Origin: Pyrenochaeta sp. MPI-SDFR-AT-0127
Taxonomy: Eukaryota; Ascomycota; Dothideomycetes; Pleosporales; Cucurbitariaceae
Length of the DNA stretch: 64,000 nt
Direction of reading: 5' to 3'
Assembly: GCA_020747015.1 (NCBI GenBank)
Contig: JAGTJM010000074.1
Span: forward strand, 62,001 to 126,000
Shown: positions 33,386 through 45,819 of the stretch, in pieces
How positions within the stretch are numbered: position 1 is the first letter of the stretch
Layout of the letters: each line of letters starts with the position of its first letter
Program-made: the position numbers and the translations under genes
The notes under the pieces: generated by a model
What the model saw: the letters and a program-made list of their open reading frames with translations, nothing else
The model's database searches: none
Told to the model about the DNA's origin: nothing

Positions 33386-35793
33386 GATATTGATGTTTTT
33401 TGTGGAACAATGATACGACTTCCGCGACCAAGACGGATGGATGATTCGTAAACGTGGATTGCCGATGGACGAAGTGAAGTCTTGCAGGCGGAGCGACAAG
33501 AGCGCAAGAGGTGAAGGAACTACCGATGGATGCAGTGGCGTCTAAAAAAATGCTTCGAATATACAACTACTTATAATCTCCAAAAGGTGCAAAAGAGCCT
33601 CACTCAGAAGAAGGAGCAGATGATGCTGGCAGTAACGAACAAATGCGACCACCCGTTTCGTCAGTCATGCTCTCTTCCAACTGACATGCAACAAGATGCC
33701 AGAAGCCGCCATGCGGACGTGAGGTTCCGTGGGCCAATTATGCTTTTTCGCACACAAAAAAGTCACCCACCCCTAACCCGCCTAACACTCCGAACCCGAC
33801 GCACTGGTCCCAGCCTGGAGCGGGCCGATGGATCAAGTTAGGGAGAAGTGGGCTTCACTACTTGTTCTGTACTCTTGAGGAGGATCGCTATATGGCCAAC
33901 ATGTCGGCGGCATATAACGAGCATTGGCAAGGCTATGGGGGGTAGTCTGATTAGGCGAGTTGCTGCTCATGAGGGGCAATTGGTATTGCAGGCGGTTGCA
34001 TAGCAGGGCATGGCTGCGGGTTTGAGTGTGTGTTCTGGAACTTCAGCCCGAGAAGGTGTTTGCGTACCCAACTACTGCAAGACATGATCTAGCGTGGAGC
34101 GAGAACAACTCATTGTGCAGTAGCCTTACAGACCCTGCTGGACCATCACGGCGCACCTATGATATCATACCCAGCGGAAGACGCATGCCCCTCATAAGAA
34201 TAGATTGCTAAACTAGCCGAGATTCTTAATAAACCCGTCAAATCGTGAGGCGGAGAGGGATGCCTTGACAACGCTGCATACCAGCAACCGAGAAAAGCGG
34301 GAAATAGAGTAGTTTGCGGTGTCTCGGTTGGCATGCATTTCCTAGGGTGATACAAGCCGTCTGTCACATTGTGGTGACAGGAACGGGTACCTGCTTGCTG
34401 TTTGTGCTTCGTGTGATGATTGTGTAATGACCCGACACAGCGATCTCTGTAAATGAAATGTGATGCGAGTAGTAGCATTCGTAGTATCCTCCTCACGTAC
34501 GTGAATCTGCGCGTAACTTTACATGCAGCCTTATGGCATGGCACGGCTTGTCTCTATCGGGGGCAGCCGGCAGATTTCAAGCTCTCTACTAAGCAGTCAA
34601 TTTTGGAACTACGTGGCAAATTTCAGTATTGTGATATGGGATGCAGACATCATATCGGCACATGAAAGCAACTGATGAGTCCCAGCCCCAATGCCACGTA
34701 ATGGGTGCAAAACTCAAACACTGTCTTACCAGTAATGATCCTCTTGGGAGAGCAGCGCCTCTGCCGTGTGTCAACGTACGACTATTCTCAACAAAAGCAG
34801 CGTTGGGTGCACCTGCGCGGTGGACTACGCGAAAACACTTTTGAACCTCACACATCAAAGCTTACATGCTTTATCTTTACCTTACCTTACACGTGACATT
34901 CTCGTCTTTATAACATACCAACAGAACCTCAGTATGACCCTGTCAGCGTAATCACAATGTCGTCCTGGGCGAACGGGCTGGGCATCATCGTTCAACAATG
35001 TGAAGAGTTGAATCTTATAAGGCCACTTACTCAAGTACACCTGAAGCGTTTTTATCAGCCTGGGGGAACACATACCTTCAAGTAATGATGCAATAGAATG
35101 CTTCATTCGTCACTATTAGGCACAAGCAATCAGATATACATCACGGGTAGCCACTGCGTCCCAAGGCGCAGGGTCACCGCATGGCTCGCACGACGCATGG
35201 GCGCAGCGAAACGTCATCTGCTGCCCTGGCACCAAAGCTCCAAAGAGGGAAAACAATAATCGACGGAAAAATCGAGCTTGAATGGGCCGCTCAGACCATC
35301 ATTACTGTCGTGACATCGTAACCAAATATGTATGTTGGATCCAAAAGCGATGATCCAATACAGGGGGAATCGAAATGCGAGGACAATGTGTACCAAATAA
35401 GTGAAGATGTGCTTGCTTGCTCGCATGCTCGCTCGCTGCCATCCCAATTCCAAAAGGGCGGAACGCGTATGGGGAGACGGCTCACCCAACGTAAAACTAC
35501 TCGTCAACAACAAAAATGCAGCAAACAACCTGCCTCCCTGTCGAACAGCAGCGCTATGCATATCCCATAAGCTGAAACATGATTATGCGCGCGGCAACGG
35601 AAAAGGAAAGAAGTACAGCTGCCTACATACTGACACACGGGACTAATGAGAGCACTACATGCTCGCATCCCAACAGAAGAGTTTTGACAGCTCAGAAAGA
35701 CCACGTACGAGCCTACGTATGTATGCGACATCCCGTCGCCAGGCAAGCAATAGTCCAAACAAGTTTGCAAGATTTAGGCAAGGGATGCGATTT
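33386..35793. other. 2.4-kb intergenic region
   Basis: The region between the dsRBM gene start and the 3' end of the next minus-strand gene. ORFs are short and mutually overlapping on both strands, with no domain recognised. Nothing repetitive was seen beyond ordinary low-complexity DNA. Confidence 0.45.
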
Positions 35794-37231
35794 CTACGCT
35801 TGGGTCGGCACCCTTCGTAGTGCGGACAGCTGTCTCTTTGGCAGCCCCCCGTCAGGGTGTCTCCGATGGAACACCTCATCGATTAGCCGCTTGGGGCCAA
35901 TGTACTCCATGTTCATCTTGAAGGATGAGGTGCGGAGGAGTGGGATATGCAACTGTGTGCTTTGCTTGGAGTGGAATCGGCGCTTAATACAGTCGTCTAC
36001 AAGGGCCATGAGGCCGGTTGCAACGACAACACTACAGGACAATCAGCTGCTTGAATGGTAGGCTATCGCCTTGTAATACTTACTCGGAGATGTCAGAGTC
36101 GGAATTCAGGATTGTCTCGTCGGTGATGCGCATATAACACGGCGGCACCCAGCCACCTCTCGCTATTTCCTCATGGGCCTCGTCTGGGGTTAGCCGTACA
36201 GGGCAGATGTGCGCTAGTGGCTCCTTGTCGTTGTCGTCTCTTACGAGATAGTAGGAGACACTTTCTTGATCATGATGACTCGTTTCCTTCTTCACAATGC
36301 GCTTCCAGGAATAGTTGTTGCCCCAGTACTCAAACCCATAGCGCTTGTGTGACTTTGCGCCGCGTCGCTTGATGTCAAGGTGTGCGTAGTTGGAGAACTC
36401 AAGCTTGATGGTATTGGTTGGTATCAGGGCACGGCCTTTGCTGTAGCCTGCGGATTTGGGGCGTGACTCAGAAACAACGTCTTCCCCGTTGATGCTGCTA
36501 CGCACTGACTCATAGCCGGAGTCTGACCTTTTGAGACCGGCTGAGGTTGAAGGCCGGGAATCTGCTTTGACGAGACTGGCCAGGGCTGTGCTTGCGCGCT
36601 GTAGAACTGGACGCTTCTCCGAGGGGGGCTTCTGGTACTTGCGTATTGAGTGGCAAACTTCGCGGCCAGAGTCTCTGCAGTATCGGCGGAGGGAGAACTC
36701 GCGGGTACGTAGGTCCTGCATGCGAAGATGGAAGAGGGTGTAGGCTTGCTTCCTGTGGCCTAGCTCCTCGACCTGTGTATCCACGCGCAGGTTCATGTTG
36801 CCATCGATTGTCGCATCATCGTGTCGTATTGAGATGCGCTTGGCTGTGGGGAAGAGGTCTCCGAAGTCGCGGGGGGTTGTGGGGATGGCATCGCAAGGGA
36901 GGGGCTCGTGGTGGTACAGCGGAACCTCGTAGTCGGGCATGTCGTCAAAGTCGTCTGCGACGTCTTCCTCGGAGGTTGAGGCATAGGTGTCGACTGAGGA
37001 CCGCGGAGGATGCCTCTCGAATGCTTCGCTGTCGTCCCTGGGCGCAAAATAGTCGCGGTCCGGTACGCGTTCTTCTATGCGGGCATGGCATGTTTCGCTG
37101 TGCGCGAGTGATGGCCGCCGGTCGCTGTACTCTGTGGGGGCAGTCTCGTACGAGCGCTCGCTGTTGTTGCTGCGGCGGGAGGTGGTGCTGTTGCTGGAAT
37201 CATACTGCCGCCAATGTGCGTTTGGCGACAT
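35794..37231 (-). CDS. conserved-looking hypothetical protein, two exons
   Basis: I do not recognise a named family. Exons 37231-36084 and 36031-35794 join in phase through a strong GTAAGT donor and a TGTAG acceptor with a CTGAT branch match (52-nt intron), giving about 461 residues. Without the splice the protein would stop immediately after the donor. The first 120 residues are disordered and acidic. The middle is basic and helical (YTLFHLRMQDLRTREFSLRR). A compact region follows with many aromatics: IKLEFSNYAHLDIKRRGA, YGFEYWGNNYSWKRIVKK, SYYLVRDD and GGWVPPCYMRI. The C-terminal exon (ATGLMALVDDCIKRRFHS, GPKRLIDEVFHRRHP) looks helical. A Val/Ile-rich stretch encoded upstream of 37231 comes from an ATC-repeat and I treat it as 5' UTR. 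Probably soluble; function unknown. Confidence 0.75.
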
Positions 37232-40200
37232 GGTGTGACGGCCGGTAGTGGCGATGATGATTATGATGATTACAATGATGATGGGAACGGGGCTAAACAA
37301 AATGCTGGCAGGAAAAATTGCAGAGCAGTGGCTTCTTGAACGCTCAGCGCCATATGACCCCCGCGGGCGATTGTATTAGTAGAAGAGTCGAGGGCGTTGC
37401 AAAGTGAAGCAGGCGCAGCAATCCTAGACAGCGCATGAAAGGGTGACCTGGCACGCGGCGGAGGCAGAGGTCGAATAGGATTAATAGCAATCTCAGGCCT
37501 CTGGCGGGAATGCAGAGCGAATAAAGGCGCAGCGCATGGCGTGGGATAAGTCGATAAACTGGGGCTGCCTGGAGCTGCTCGATGCCGCCGTCTCGCGGGG
37601 TCTGGACAGATTGATGGCCTGCCAGTCCTCGATCACCGCCAACCACGACGCCTGCAGCCACGGTGGCCTCGAGCGAATCCCGGCCGCCCAGCTACGCTAT
37701 GTGTCTCCAGCCGGACCGTATGACCTTGCCAGATCCAGCGGGAGACAGAGGCCCCAGGCGAATCAGCCCGCGAGTCTGGCCTCCCCTCACGCAGTCCTCG
37801 CGCAGCCCTCACGGAGCCCTCACGCAGCCTTTACGCACTTTTGCGCTCTTCGTTCTTGGTAGAGCAGATTTCATCTACAGAAGCTGCCAAAGCCGGCTCA
37901 CTCAGCGGCTGCAAGCCCTCGCAGCCCTCGCAGCCCTCGCAGCCCTCGCAGCCCTCGGCCGCCTTCGACACCGCCTTATCCGCCAGGACTTTCCGCCCGA
38001 CCCAAATTGCCTTGGTCGCTGCTCGGCTCCGGACGCCAGCGGGACGACTCGCTCGATGGTGGCTGATCATCCCACGTGCATCTGAACCGTCCCTTTCTCG
38101 ACGGGCTCTCCCGGTTGTCACCAGACAATCGACTGCTCGCTTGCTAGTGCCCTATCCTCGCCCATCACACTCCACTGCGACGTCATGTGTTGCATGAACC
38201 TCGCTCGCTGCGAAGGTCGGAACCGCCCATCACGCTGTACGCGAACATGTCGGTTTGCTCGAGGGCCGGCCGGTCGCCTTGCCTCTTTGGCTGCCTGTCC
38301 TTGACGAGGCGTAGGGCTGCCATATGTTGGGGCTGCCCAGGACCAGCATTGCTGCACTTCGGCCGCTAGATCCTCGCTGCCGGTTCGCGCAAAGTATCAG
38401 TTCACAGCTTCACAAGGAGAATTTATCTCACACGACCGCGAGAGAATATTTTTGCGCCACTTCGTACAGAGGCAAAACACGCTTGGCGCTTGGCTGTAAT
38501 TGGAAGGTGTCGTCCGCCATCGGGTTGTGTGAGGTGTGACAGTCGCCACACGTGATTCGATCGTCGCAGCACTGACTTCCTCAACGAGCAAACACAAGCA
38601 AATGTGTTGCGCGGCTCGAGGCCAACACGCCCTCACTGTCGCCCTCCTGTCGCCCTCCTGTCGAATTAGCATTTTAGCAATATCGAAAACTGCCTCATTC
38701 CTTCACAAATTGGGCCAATGAAGGCAGGGTACGTGTTGCCGTAGATGGCAGCCACGACAACAACGACGCACAGCCCTTCCCAACCAGAGTTTTTCGGATG
38801 AAATTTCATTGCTTCGTGAAAACACATTGCTCAGGCTGAATGGCTCTTCCTCCCTGTCGATCTACTGGTTTCGTCATGCAACACGTTCTCCCTCTCCCAC
38901 GGATCCTTCAATGCTTCTTCCCCGCCCTGTCTTCCACTCATCTGGAGTCCCTTCATTAGTTCTGACTATGAGTGGAGTCAAGAGCTGCCCAACGTGTTGA
39001 AGAGCGCCCCGTGGAGCGGCTGACAGACTTCATCAACGATGACACCATCAGGGAGGGCACTGATTGCTGCATATCGACCAAACAGTTTCCAACGATCAGC
39101 ATGCGTAATACTATCAGCCCGGCCATTGAAGAAGCCTCTCGTTATCCCATGTAAAGTCCTCCCTCGTTTCCCCGCACTGCCCACGCTTCGAAGCCTTGTG
39201 CGGCGTCAGTGAGGCACCGCTGGCAAAGGACGATGCTGGCCCCAGGCCTGCAGCGAACTGTGTGCGTGTGCACTGTCGAAGCATGTAGGCATTTCAGGCA
39301 GCTGACGGATTACATGCAAACAATGAAGGACTATTTGAGGGGGGGGGATTGCCCGAGTCCTTCAAGTGCCGTCGCCGAAGACATGTTTTGTGTCTGCCTG
39401 CCCTTGGTCATACTCAAAGCTAGCCCCCACAGGCCGGTAGATAAAACTCAATTAATACCCTGGTACGATCACCTACCACCAGTTGGTTGGCATTGTACTC
39501 CGCCCTGGATTGTGCACAGCTCCTTGAAGGCTCATCAATCGCCGCAACAGGCTAGTCCTCCAGCCCATACATCAAACCTATTTCAGTCGAGGTAGTCTCT
39601 GACTCAATGGTTGTTCTCTATACGCACAGGCTGCCTCATGATGTCTGCTCCATCAGATACTCCTGTTAGGCTGACCAGCAATAGTCCCCCGTCAGCTGCA
39701 GCGCAACTTGAGACCCTCCCGACTCTGCCTAATTCTCTTTCATTCCAATTGGTTCTGATCTGTTCACGTCCATGCCACTATTTGTTTCCCGTTGCATAGC
39801 ATCGCATCTACAAGCTGGCCTGCTTGCCCCATGGGTAGACAGGCATACATGTATGCATTTCACGGACTCTGATACCCTGAACTGTGTATAGATGGAATGA
39901 CCGACATGGTGATCATCAAGATCGCTCCACTTTCTTGTTTCAAAATCCTTACCGTCGCCCCCCAAAAGGTGTACAGTTCAGCAACTCAGCAAGTCCCATC
40001 TGTAGTCCATATATCTCACACACGGCAAGATTCTCTCCAAGATCCGTATGAGGCTAAACTTTAGGCAAACACGCACCGATCTCTCTTCCTTCCCGTACTA
40101 GCATTGGCCTTCAGATCATGCTCACATCGTATCCACTGGCAATAGAAACACGAGTCGGGACAAGTGCACCAGTTCTCAGGCTTGATGCTTGATGGTTCAC

Positions 40201-41015
40201 TAATCTAACCTCCCAGCTTGTCGATGCCCAGGAATATAAAGATGAAGCCAGAGGGTACAAGGGTTGACAGTAGACTGGCATGTTTAGTGTCGTTGATGGT
40301 GAAAATCATGGGAATGATACAGAAACACCGTATGTCAGCGTATACCTTTGCGCGGCATGCCATACCATCTTCCCCTATAGAATGGACGTCATCCTCTGCA
40401 AGAGGCGTTGAGATGATTACAATCTCAAAAAGCATAGTCTAATCAAGTAGCAATGCAAGACTCCTGGCTAACTTTGGAGTTTTGCACTCCTACAACTCGG
40501 GAGTGAGAGTAAGTGGCTCTTTCATGGAACATCAGGACAACCTTATAGGTTTGTTGTATGGTAGACCAGACTAATAAAGGGTATCGAAGCTGTCATCATT
40601 TGTGCATATGCAGCCTGCCGTGCTTAGGATATCGATGTCGGAACGTAGAGCGGCAATCAGATCACAGAGTTGAAGGACAGACAGTGTAGAGTAAGCTTTG
40701 GAATGAATTGAGGGTAGTCTAAGCAAATTGGAACCTCATTGACGATGAGCCATTCGGTAGACTGCTGGTAATCACGAACTCGAGCCTTCTGAGTTGCTAT
40801 CAAGATCTGGGGGCGGGGAGACTTCACAGCAAAGTAGGTAATCATTCAGAAAACCGATTTGAGGCTACACTGATCCATGTCATTTCTTAGTTAAAGTACT
40901 ACGACCGATCTGCCGCACTCCTCCTGTCCTTCAATAAGACTTTTGGTGTCATCGATTCATATCATCATTGACTATCTACATCACCCTACCCGCTCACGAC
41001 AGCTGCGACTTGCGT
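37232..41015. other. 3.8-kb intergenic region with GC-rich repeats
   Basis: No supported gene. The first 1.2 kb is GC-rich and contains the 9-bp minisatellite at 37915-37957 and looser copies of CTCACGCAGCC-like units at about 37786-37836. A twofold TCGCCCTCCTG repeat is at about 38639-38663. The rest is mixed sequence. An open frame at 40205-40435 (-) encodes a hydrophobic 76-residue peptide that I could not connect to flanking exons. Confidence 0.45.
37915..37957. repeat. 9-bp tandem repeat (GCCCTCGCA)n
   Basis: Nearly five exact copies of the 9-bp unit GCCCTCGCA in direct tandem. Because the unit is a multiple of three, each frame stays open and one reads as an Ala-Ala-Leu repeat, but no gene context supports translation. 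Confidence 0.85.
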
Positions 41016-41720
41016 CTACAACTGGCCAGAGTTGGCGATGGTGACGGTCTTCGAGGTGGAGCCGCTGGAGGAACCGACGCGCTCGACGGCCTGGACAACG
41101 TCCAAGCCCTCGACAACCTTGCCGAAAACGACGTGCTTGCCGTCCAACCACCTGATGGTTACGCGTTAGATAAAAGACAGATTGATTGAAGCAATGGGAT
41201 GACACTCACGAGGTCTTGACGGTGCAGATGAAGAACTGGGATCCATTGGTACCTGGTCCGGCATTGGCCATGGAGAGGATACCGGGGCCAGTGTGCCTCA
41301 GGTTGAAGTTCTCATCCTCGAACTTCTCGCCGTAGATGCTCTCACCGCCGGTGCCCTACTATGTGTCAGCCAATTGACCATGTAAGAAACGGTTTTTTGT
41401 AGCCAGGACGTACGTTGCCGCGAGTGAAGTCACCGCCCTGAAGCATGAACTGGGGGATGACACGGTGGAAGCTGGAGCCCTTGTAGTGGAGGGGCTTGCC
41501 GGAGCGGCCGGTGCCCTTCTCGCCGGTGCAGAGAGCGCGGAAGTTCTCGGCGGTCTGGACGATGGTGGTCAGTTTGTTGTTCCACTGATGAATGTGGTGA
41601 TGAAGACTCTGATGGCGGGGTATTCACCTTGGGAACCTGGTCGGCGAAAAGCTCCATGACGATTCTGCCAGCGGGCGAGCCGCCAATGGTGATGTCGAAG
41701 AAGACACGGGGGTTGGACAT
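41016..41720 (-). CDS. CPR1: cyclophilin A peptidyl-prolyl cis-trans isomerase
   Basis: Cytosolic cyclophilin that isomerises peptidyl-proline bonds and is the cyclosporin A target. Exons 41720-41628, 41554-41414, 41355-41210 and 41151-41016 join in phase to 171 residues, the standard length for fungal CypA. The active site is complete: Arg62, Phe67, Met68 and Gln70 in FHRVIPQFMLQGGDF, then GTNGSQFFICTV, Trp128 and His133 in SWLDGKHVVFGKV. The trp is the cyclosporin-binding residue. I chose the ATG at 41720 (MSNPRVFFDITIGG); an in-frame upstream codon would add a low-complexity Ser/His leader unlike a mitochondrial presequence, so a cytosolic form is likely. A TATA box lies 132-138 bp upstream. 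Confidence 0.97.
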
Positions 41721-42494
41721 TTTGATGGAGTTGATTGAGTGGGATGAAGAGTGGTGTTGGAGTGTTGATTGTTGAGAAAGATGGAGGAAGGAGGGGCGAT
41801 GGAGGGGCAACTTAAAAGTGCGAGGACATGGAGGGGTAACACCAGCCCACCTTTTATAGCTCCTTCCGCATAGCTGATGACAGCTGCGCGAAACAGCTGT
41901 GAGGGATCAGGCACACCATGTGGGGTCCACGGCGTAATTGGCCTCTCTGTGCCCTGGACTGGCCCGAGTCTTCCAGTTTCTGGTAAAGTAGAGTCGTTGG
42001 AAGCGGCTCTCAGCTTGGAAGACGAGGGGCATGTGGAGGGGTAATTGCGCCATCTGCCATTCTCCACGCCACAGGGCGGACGTAGCCTTTCCAGGGCTTT
42101 CCAGAATCCGACACTACCAGCTCTTCTTCTTCTACCAGTCTCGTCATATTTACAGTTGAACAAACTTCCCTGTTTTCCTTGAAATTGGAGCGGAACCGGC
42201 TGGAGAAACTCATGCGAATCACGAACTAGGCTTCATCCGGCGTAGTGCCGCCACCCTTTGTGCACAGGCTCCTCCCCGCCGAATACGAGCGAGCGATCTG
42301 GGAAGCAACATCACGCAGCAGCAAGACACTAAGAAGGCTATGCGAACCTCAATCGTAGGCGAAATGAAGACGAGTAAAAAGAGACGCGGATGGTTAAGTC
42401 TATGGAACGCAGCCTTCAGTGAAGACCAAAACCTCGTCCTTTGGATCCACCTTCAGCCTCCGTGAAAACACACACACGCGCACTTTTACAACCT
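41721..42494. promoter_or_regulatory. cyclophilin promoter region
   Basis: The upstream side of cyclophilin carries TATAAAA on the minus strand (complement of 41852-41858). Five AGGGG elements (starting near 41792, 41803, 41832, 42025 and 42037, + strand orientation; CCCCT on the gene strand) resemble fungal stress-response elements, and GGAGGGGTAA occurs twice. The far part, near 42240-42494, is the 3' flank of the P450 gene. Confidence 0.5.
41852..41858 (-). promoter_or_regulatory. TATA box of cyclophilin gene
   Basis: TATAAAA on the gene strand, 132-138 bp before the start codon, within the GCTATAAAAG context usual for strongly expressed fungal genes. Confidence 0.6.
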
Positions 42495-44217
42495 CTACAA
42501 AACCTCTTTGGTCTCTGCTTGCCTTAGGAAATCGGCTCGTTCTTTCAAGTCTTTCGCTTCTGCCAGCTTCCATTGTGCGATTACTTCAGCTCTCCGTGAT
42601 GCACTCCTGGGCTCAAATGCCATTTCGAAAGCATCCGGCTTGATGATAAGCAAAGAGTTTGACTTATTGAGTGGCACCTCAATCTCTTCCCTCGTTGTTG
42701 GATCCACTTTCCGCTTCAAGTTGAAAGCCCACATGAGACCCCCGCAGCCAGTTACTGTCTCGTCTCGCGTTATGGACATTCCAAGGCATTGGCGTTGACC
42801 CCAGCCAAAGGACGTCATCCCCACAATGTCGGGGTACTTGGTGAGCGGCTCTTGGAAGGTTGGCCAGCCAGACTCCAGCCATCTCTCAGGCCGAAATGAC
42901 TCTGGATCCGGGTACTTGATTGGGTTGCGGAGGAATGCATAGTCGAGAGGAAGGATTCGTGTGCCCTTAGGAATAAAGTAACCTTGGAACCAATCGTCGG
43001 CTTCACATTCGTGAGCAACTCCTAGTCCCACTCATCAGCATCTGTTAGTCACAATGTTTTCTTTGGACGTACCGGTGGGTACAGTTGGCTTCCATCTCAT
43101 TGTTTCCTTAATGCAAGCCCGAAGAATAGGCAGGCTAGGCAGATCCCTAACAGCAGGGGGCTGGTTTCCACAAACCCGATCGATCTCCTCCTGGCATTTA
43201 TGCTGCCACTCTGGGTGGTGCACCATTGCTATCAAGAAATAATACAGCGGCCCTGCAACGGTGAAGATGCCAACGAGTGCCATCATTCCGATGACCGAAG
43301 AGGCTTCGTAGTCACCCGAAATGCTCGTCTTCTCTGCAGTCTCCAGATATGTTCGGGTAAAGCATGGTCGCTGTTTCCCCTTCTCCATCAGCTTTCGGGT
43401 CTTTTGGAGGCAATCCATCCACCACGCTTGCTGCTCGTCGTGACGCTTGCGCTCGCGGATTTTCCATGGGTTTATTGGCTCAGGAAGATAATCCCACAGC
43501 GGCGTGAGCACGTTGGTAATCGGCCCAGCAGGAGACATTTGGGTCAGAAGGCCCCAGGCACTAGGAGTGAGTGGTACACTCAATGATTCGTCGTCCCATG
43601 TCAATTGGCACATGACTTTGGAGCACATGTCTTCAAGCGAAAACGCAAAATCGTCCGGATTTTCAATCAGCCTGTATAACCATCGCTTTGCCTCGAGTTC
43701 CATGATACCGTAGTACTGCGCATTGGTTGCTCCCGTGAGATATGAGTGTGTAAACTTCCGCTGACGAGCCCAGTACTCTAACAGACTGTTAATGACCTTT
43801 ATTGTAGAGTGGCACGCACTTCAACTTACGATTCTTTCCCATTAATGGCAGATACTCCATCGAGCCATACGTACTCTTCGCATCAAACAACGATTTGATT
43901 TCAGGTCGATCAGAGTATATCTTAGCCTTTTTTACCAACATCTCTGCGGCAATTTTCTCATCTGAAATGACAATGAAGTTCGCACCCAGCATTTTGGTTC
44001 GATATATTGGCCCATACCTATTGGCCCATTCATAGAACTTCAACCACATGAAGTCTATGGGGAGATCATGGACACGTCCTAGCCATGGTATCAAGGTAGG
44101 TCCAGGCAAACCACGAGGATTGTACTTGGCGTTGTACCTCGAGACCGCCTCAAACAAGGCATAGAGGAAGAAACCGATGATTGCGACGCCAAAGGCGTAC
44201 ACTGTGAGTGGATGCAT
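42495..44217 (-). CDS. cytochrome P450 monooxygenase
   Basis: A microsomal class II P450, which inserts oxygen into a small organic substrate using electrons from P450 reductase. Exons 44217-43830, 43777-43073 and 43021-42495 join in phase to about 539 residues. An N-terminal membrane anchor (VYAFGVAIIGFFLYALFEAV) precedes the proline-rich hinge GLPGPTLIPWLG. The I-helix region is SVIGMMALVGIFTVAGP, which lacks the usual AGxDTT consensus. The ExxR pair is Glu354-Arg357 (KETMRWKP), the meander reads PESFRPERWL, and the heme ligand is Cys443 in FGWGQRQCLG. The architecture resembles OrdA-type (CYP64-like) enzymes, but the family number is not assigned. Neighbouring oxidative genes suggest a metabolic role; substrate unknown. 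The unusual I-helix may indicate atypical proton delivery or a different register than I placed. Confidence 0.94.
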
Positions 44218-45819
44218 TGATACTATGCAAATAAAGAGCCGAGGAGGTTCTCAAGATGTGAGAGTTCTCGAGAATACAGAAGTTGTCGAAGAATAATCGC
44301 TGTCACGGAGTTCCACCAAGGATACTTTCTAAAGACTACCTCCGACACGAACACGTATATGAGGAGACCATCTTGATATCACACCAATTGATCCAGGGAC
44401 TGTCTTGTCCGGCTCCCCATATCATATGCTGATGTATGGAGAAACAAAGACCACAGGCGACATGGGACGGAACACAACACTACACCATCAGCAGTTAGCT
44501 GAAATGACAGAGGGGATGCCTAAGAGCAGTCTAGGACGGTGGCCAAGAGTATGATCGGTTGTCCAGGGGCCGACCTACCGATCGCATAATGCTCCACGAT
44601 GCTCGCAAAACTAAGCTGCTGTGCTGATCTTCGATATTTGGTACTCGACACCATGTAGGGGGCCAAATGTCGGTATGGGGCGGCCCGATATGACATGTTG
44701 AAATTCCCAGATTAGACTGAAGTGTAGCAGTGAGCTAAGAGAATAGAGGTCGTCATGACTCATCGCTATATGCAACGAGATGATCGTACCAAGACTGCCA
44801 GACTTGGCTTTCAAAAAGATATATTGCTGACTGTAAAGCTCTTCATTGGTAGGCATTTGAGACCTAAGTTCACTCAAGGCCAATTTTACAGGGTCTATGT
44901 TCTGGAACAAAGGATTTCAAGACGGACGCCAAGCTCTCAATCAAATACCAGCATCCAGGCCTGTCGTAGGCTTACTCTGTTGAGATTACAACGATCTGTG
45001 ATGTTCGGGATGGGCGTCCCAAATTAGTTCTTGGTCGTCATCATTATTGATACATCTGGCGGAAAAAAGCCTTAACAATTCAGTGACAGGGTTTCGAAAG
45101 TAATGCGTGCAATTCCTTCATTTCCACCAGTGGGGTCATGGTCTGCTCTATTGCCCAGAAATAATGTTGAACGCTGTGGCACATCATCGTCCTAATCTGT
45201 CAAATCCAAGTATCAATTATGTACACTCAAGTAAACATAGAAAGTGTTACACAGCAAGGCTATGACAATATAATCACCGTCATCAACCGGCCCACGTGGC
45301 TGGCACGTCGTCGTATCAGAGTGGCTGGCTATAATTGCCGTGCATATCGACGTCGGTACTCAAAAGCCATATCCTACTTGACAGCCTCGACTTTGGGCCC
45401 GCTTGCACTTTTGGTTAGCGTAACGTTCCGCTCTCTTGGCCTTCCGGAGGTTGTGGGGAACCATAGTCGCAAGAGCACTGACCTCTTTGATCGGAGAGTC
45501 TGGCACCGCCTCAGACACTATTTCTGGCCATCGACTTGCTGGTAACACCGAAATAAGCCATGCCCCTGACTTCAGACGATGAGTGTAATCGTCACTCAGA
45601 CGCGTAATTCGTCTAGGTTCTTACGCGACTGCGAGGTACAATTTGGAGACACATCGGCGGTTCGGACATCCGGTGGGTTCGGGGAGCCATCAATGGTACC
45701 CCAACGGGAGGTTATGGGTAGATCGACTCTTAAGATAGATGGCGTCGCGATTGGTCTCTGTACCATTTTTGACGATATACCCACTCAAAAAAAATACAAC
45801 GCGAGTTGACACGCCGATT
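44218..45819. other. intergenic region between divergent P450 and FAD monooxygenase
   Basis: About 1.6 kb between the two divergent start codons, so it holds both promoters. A 99-codon frame at 44611-44910 (-) looks protein-like in places but has no recognised domain and no supported splice partners, so it is not annotated as a gene. No repeats were recognised. Confidence 0.45.

Noticed and set aside
37232..37300. In-frame extension with a poly-isoleucine leader for the 35794-37231 gene
   Set aside because: It is encoded by an ATC/ATT microsatellite and does not resemble a transmembrane segment with flanking charges; the ATG at 37231 is preferred.
44611..44910. 99-codon minus-strand ORF between P450 and FAD monooxygenase
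   Set aside because: Looks protein-like over 40 residues but no family was recognised and no in-phase exons were found on either side.
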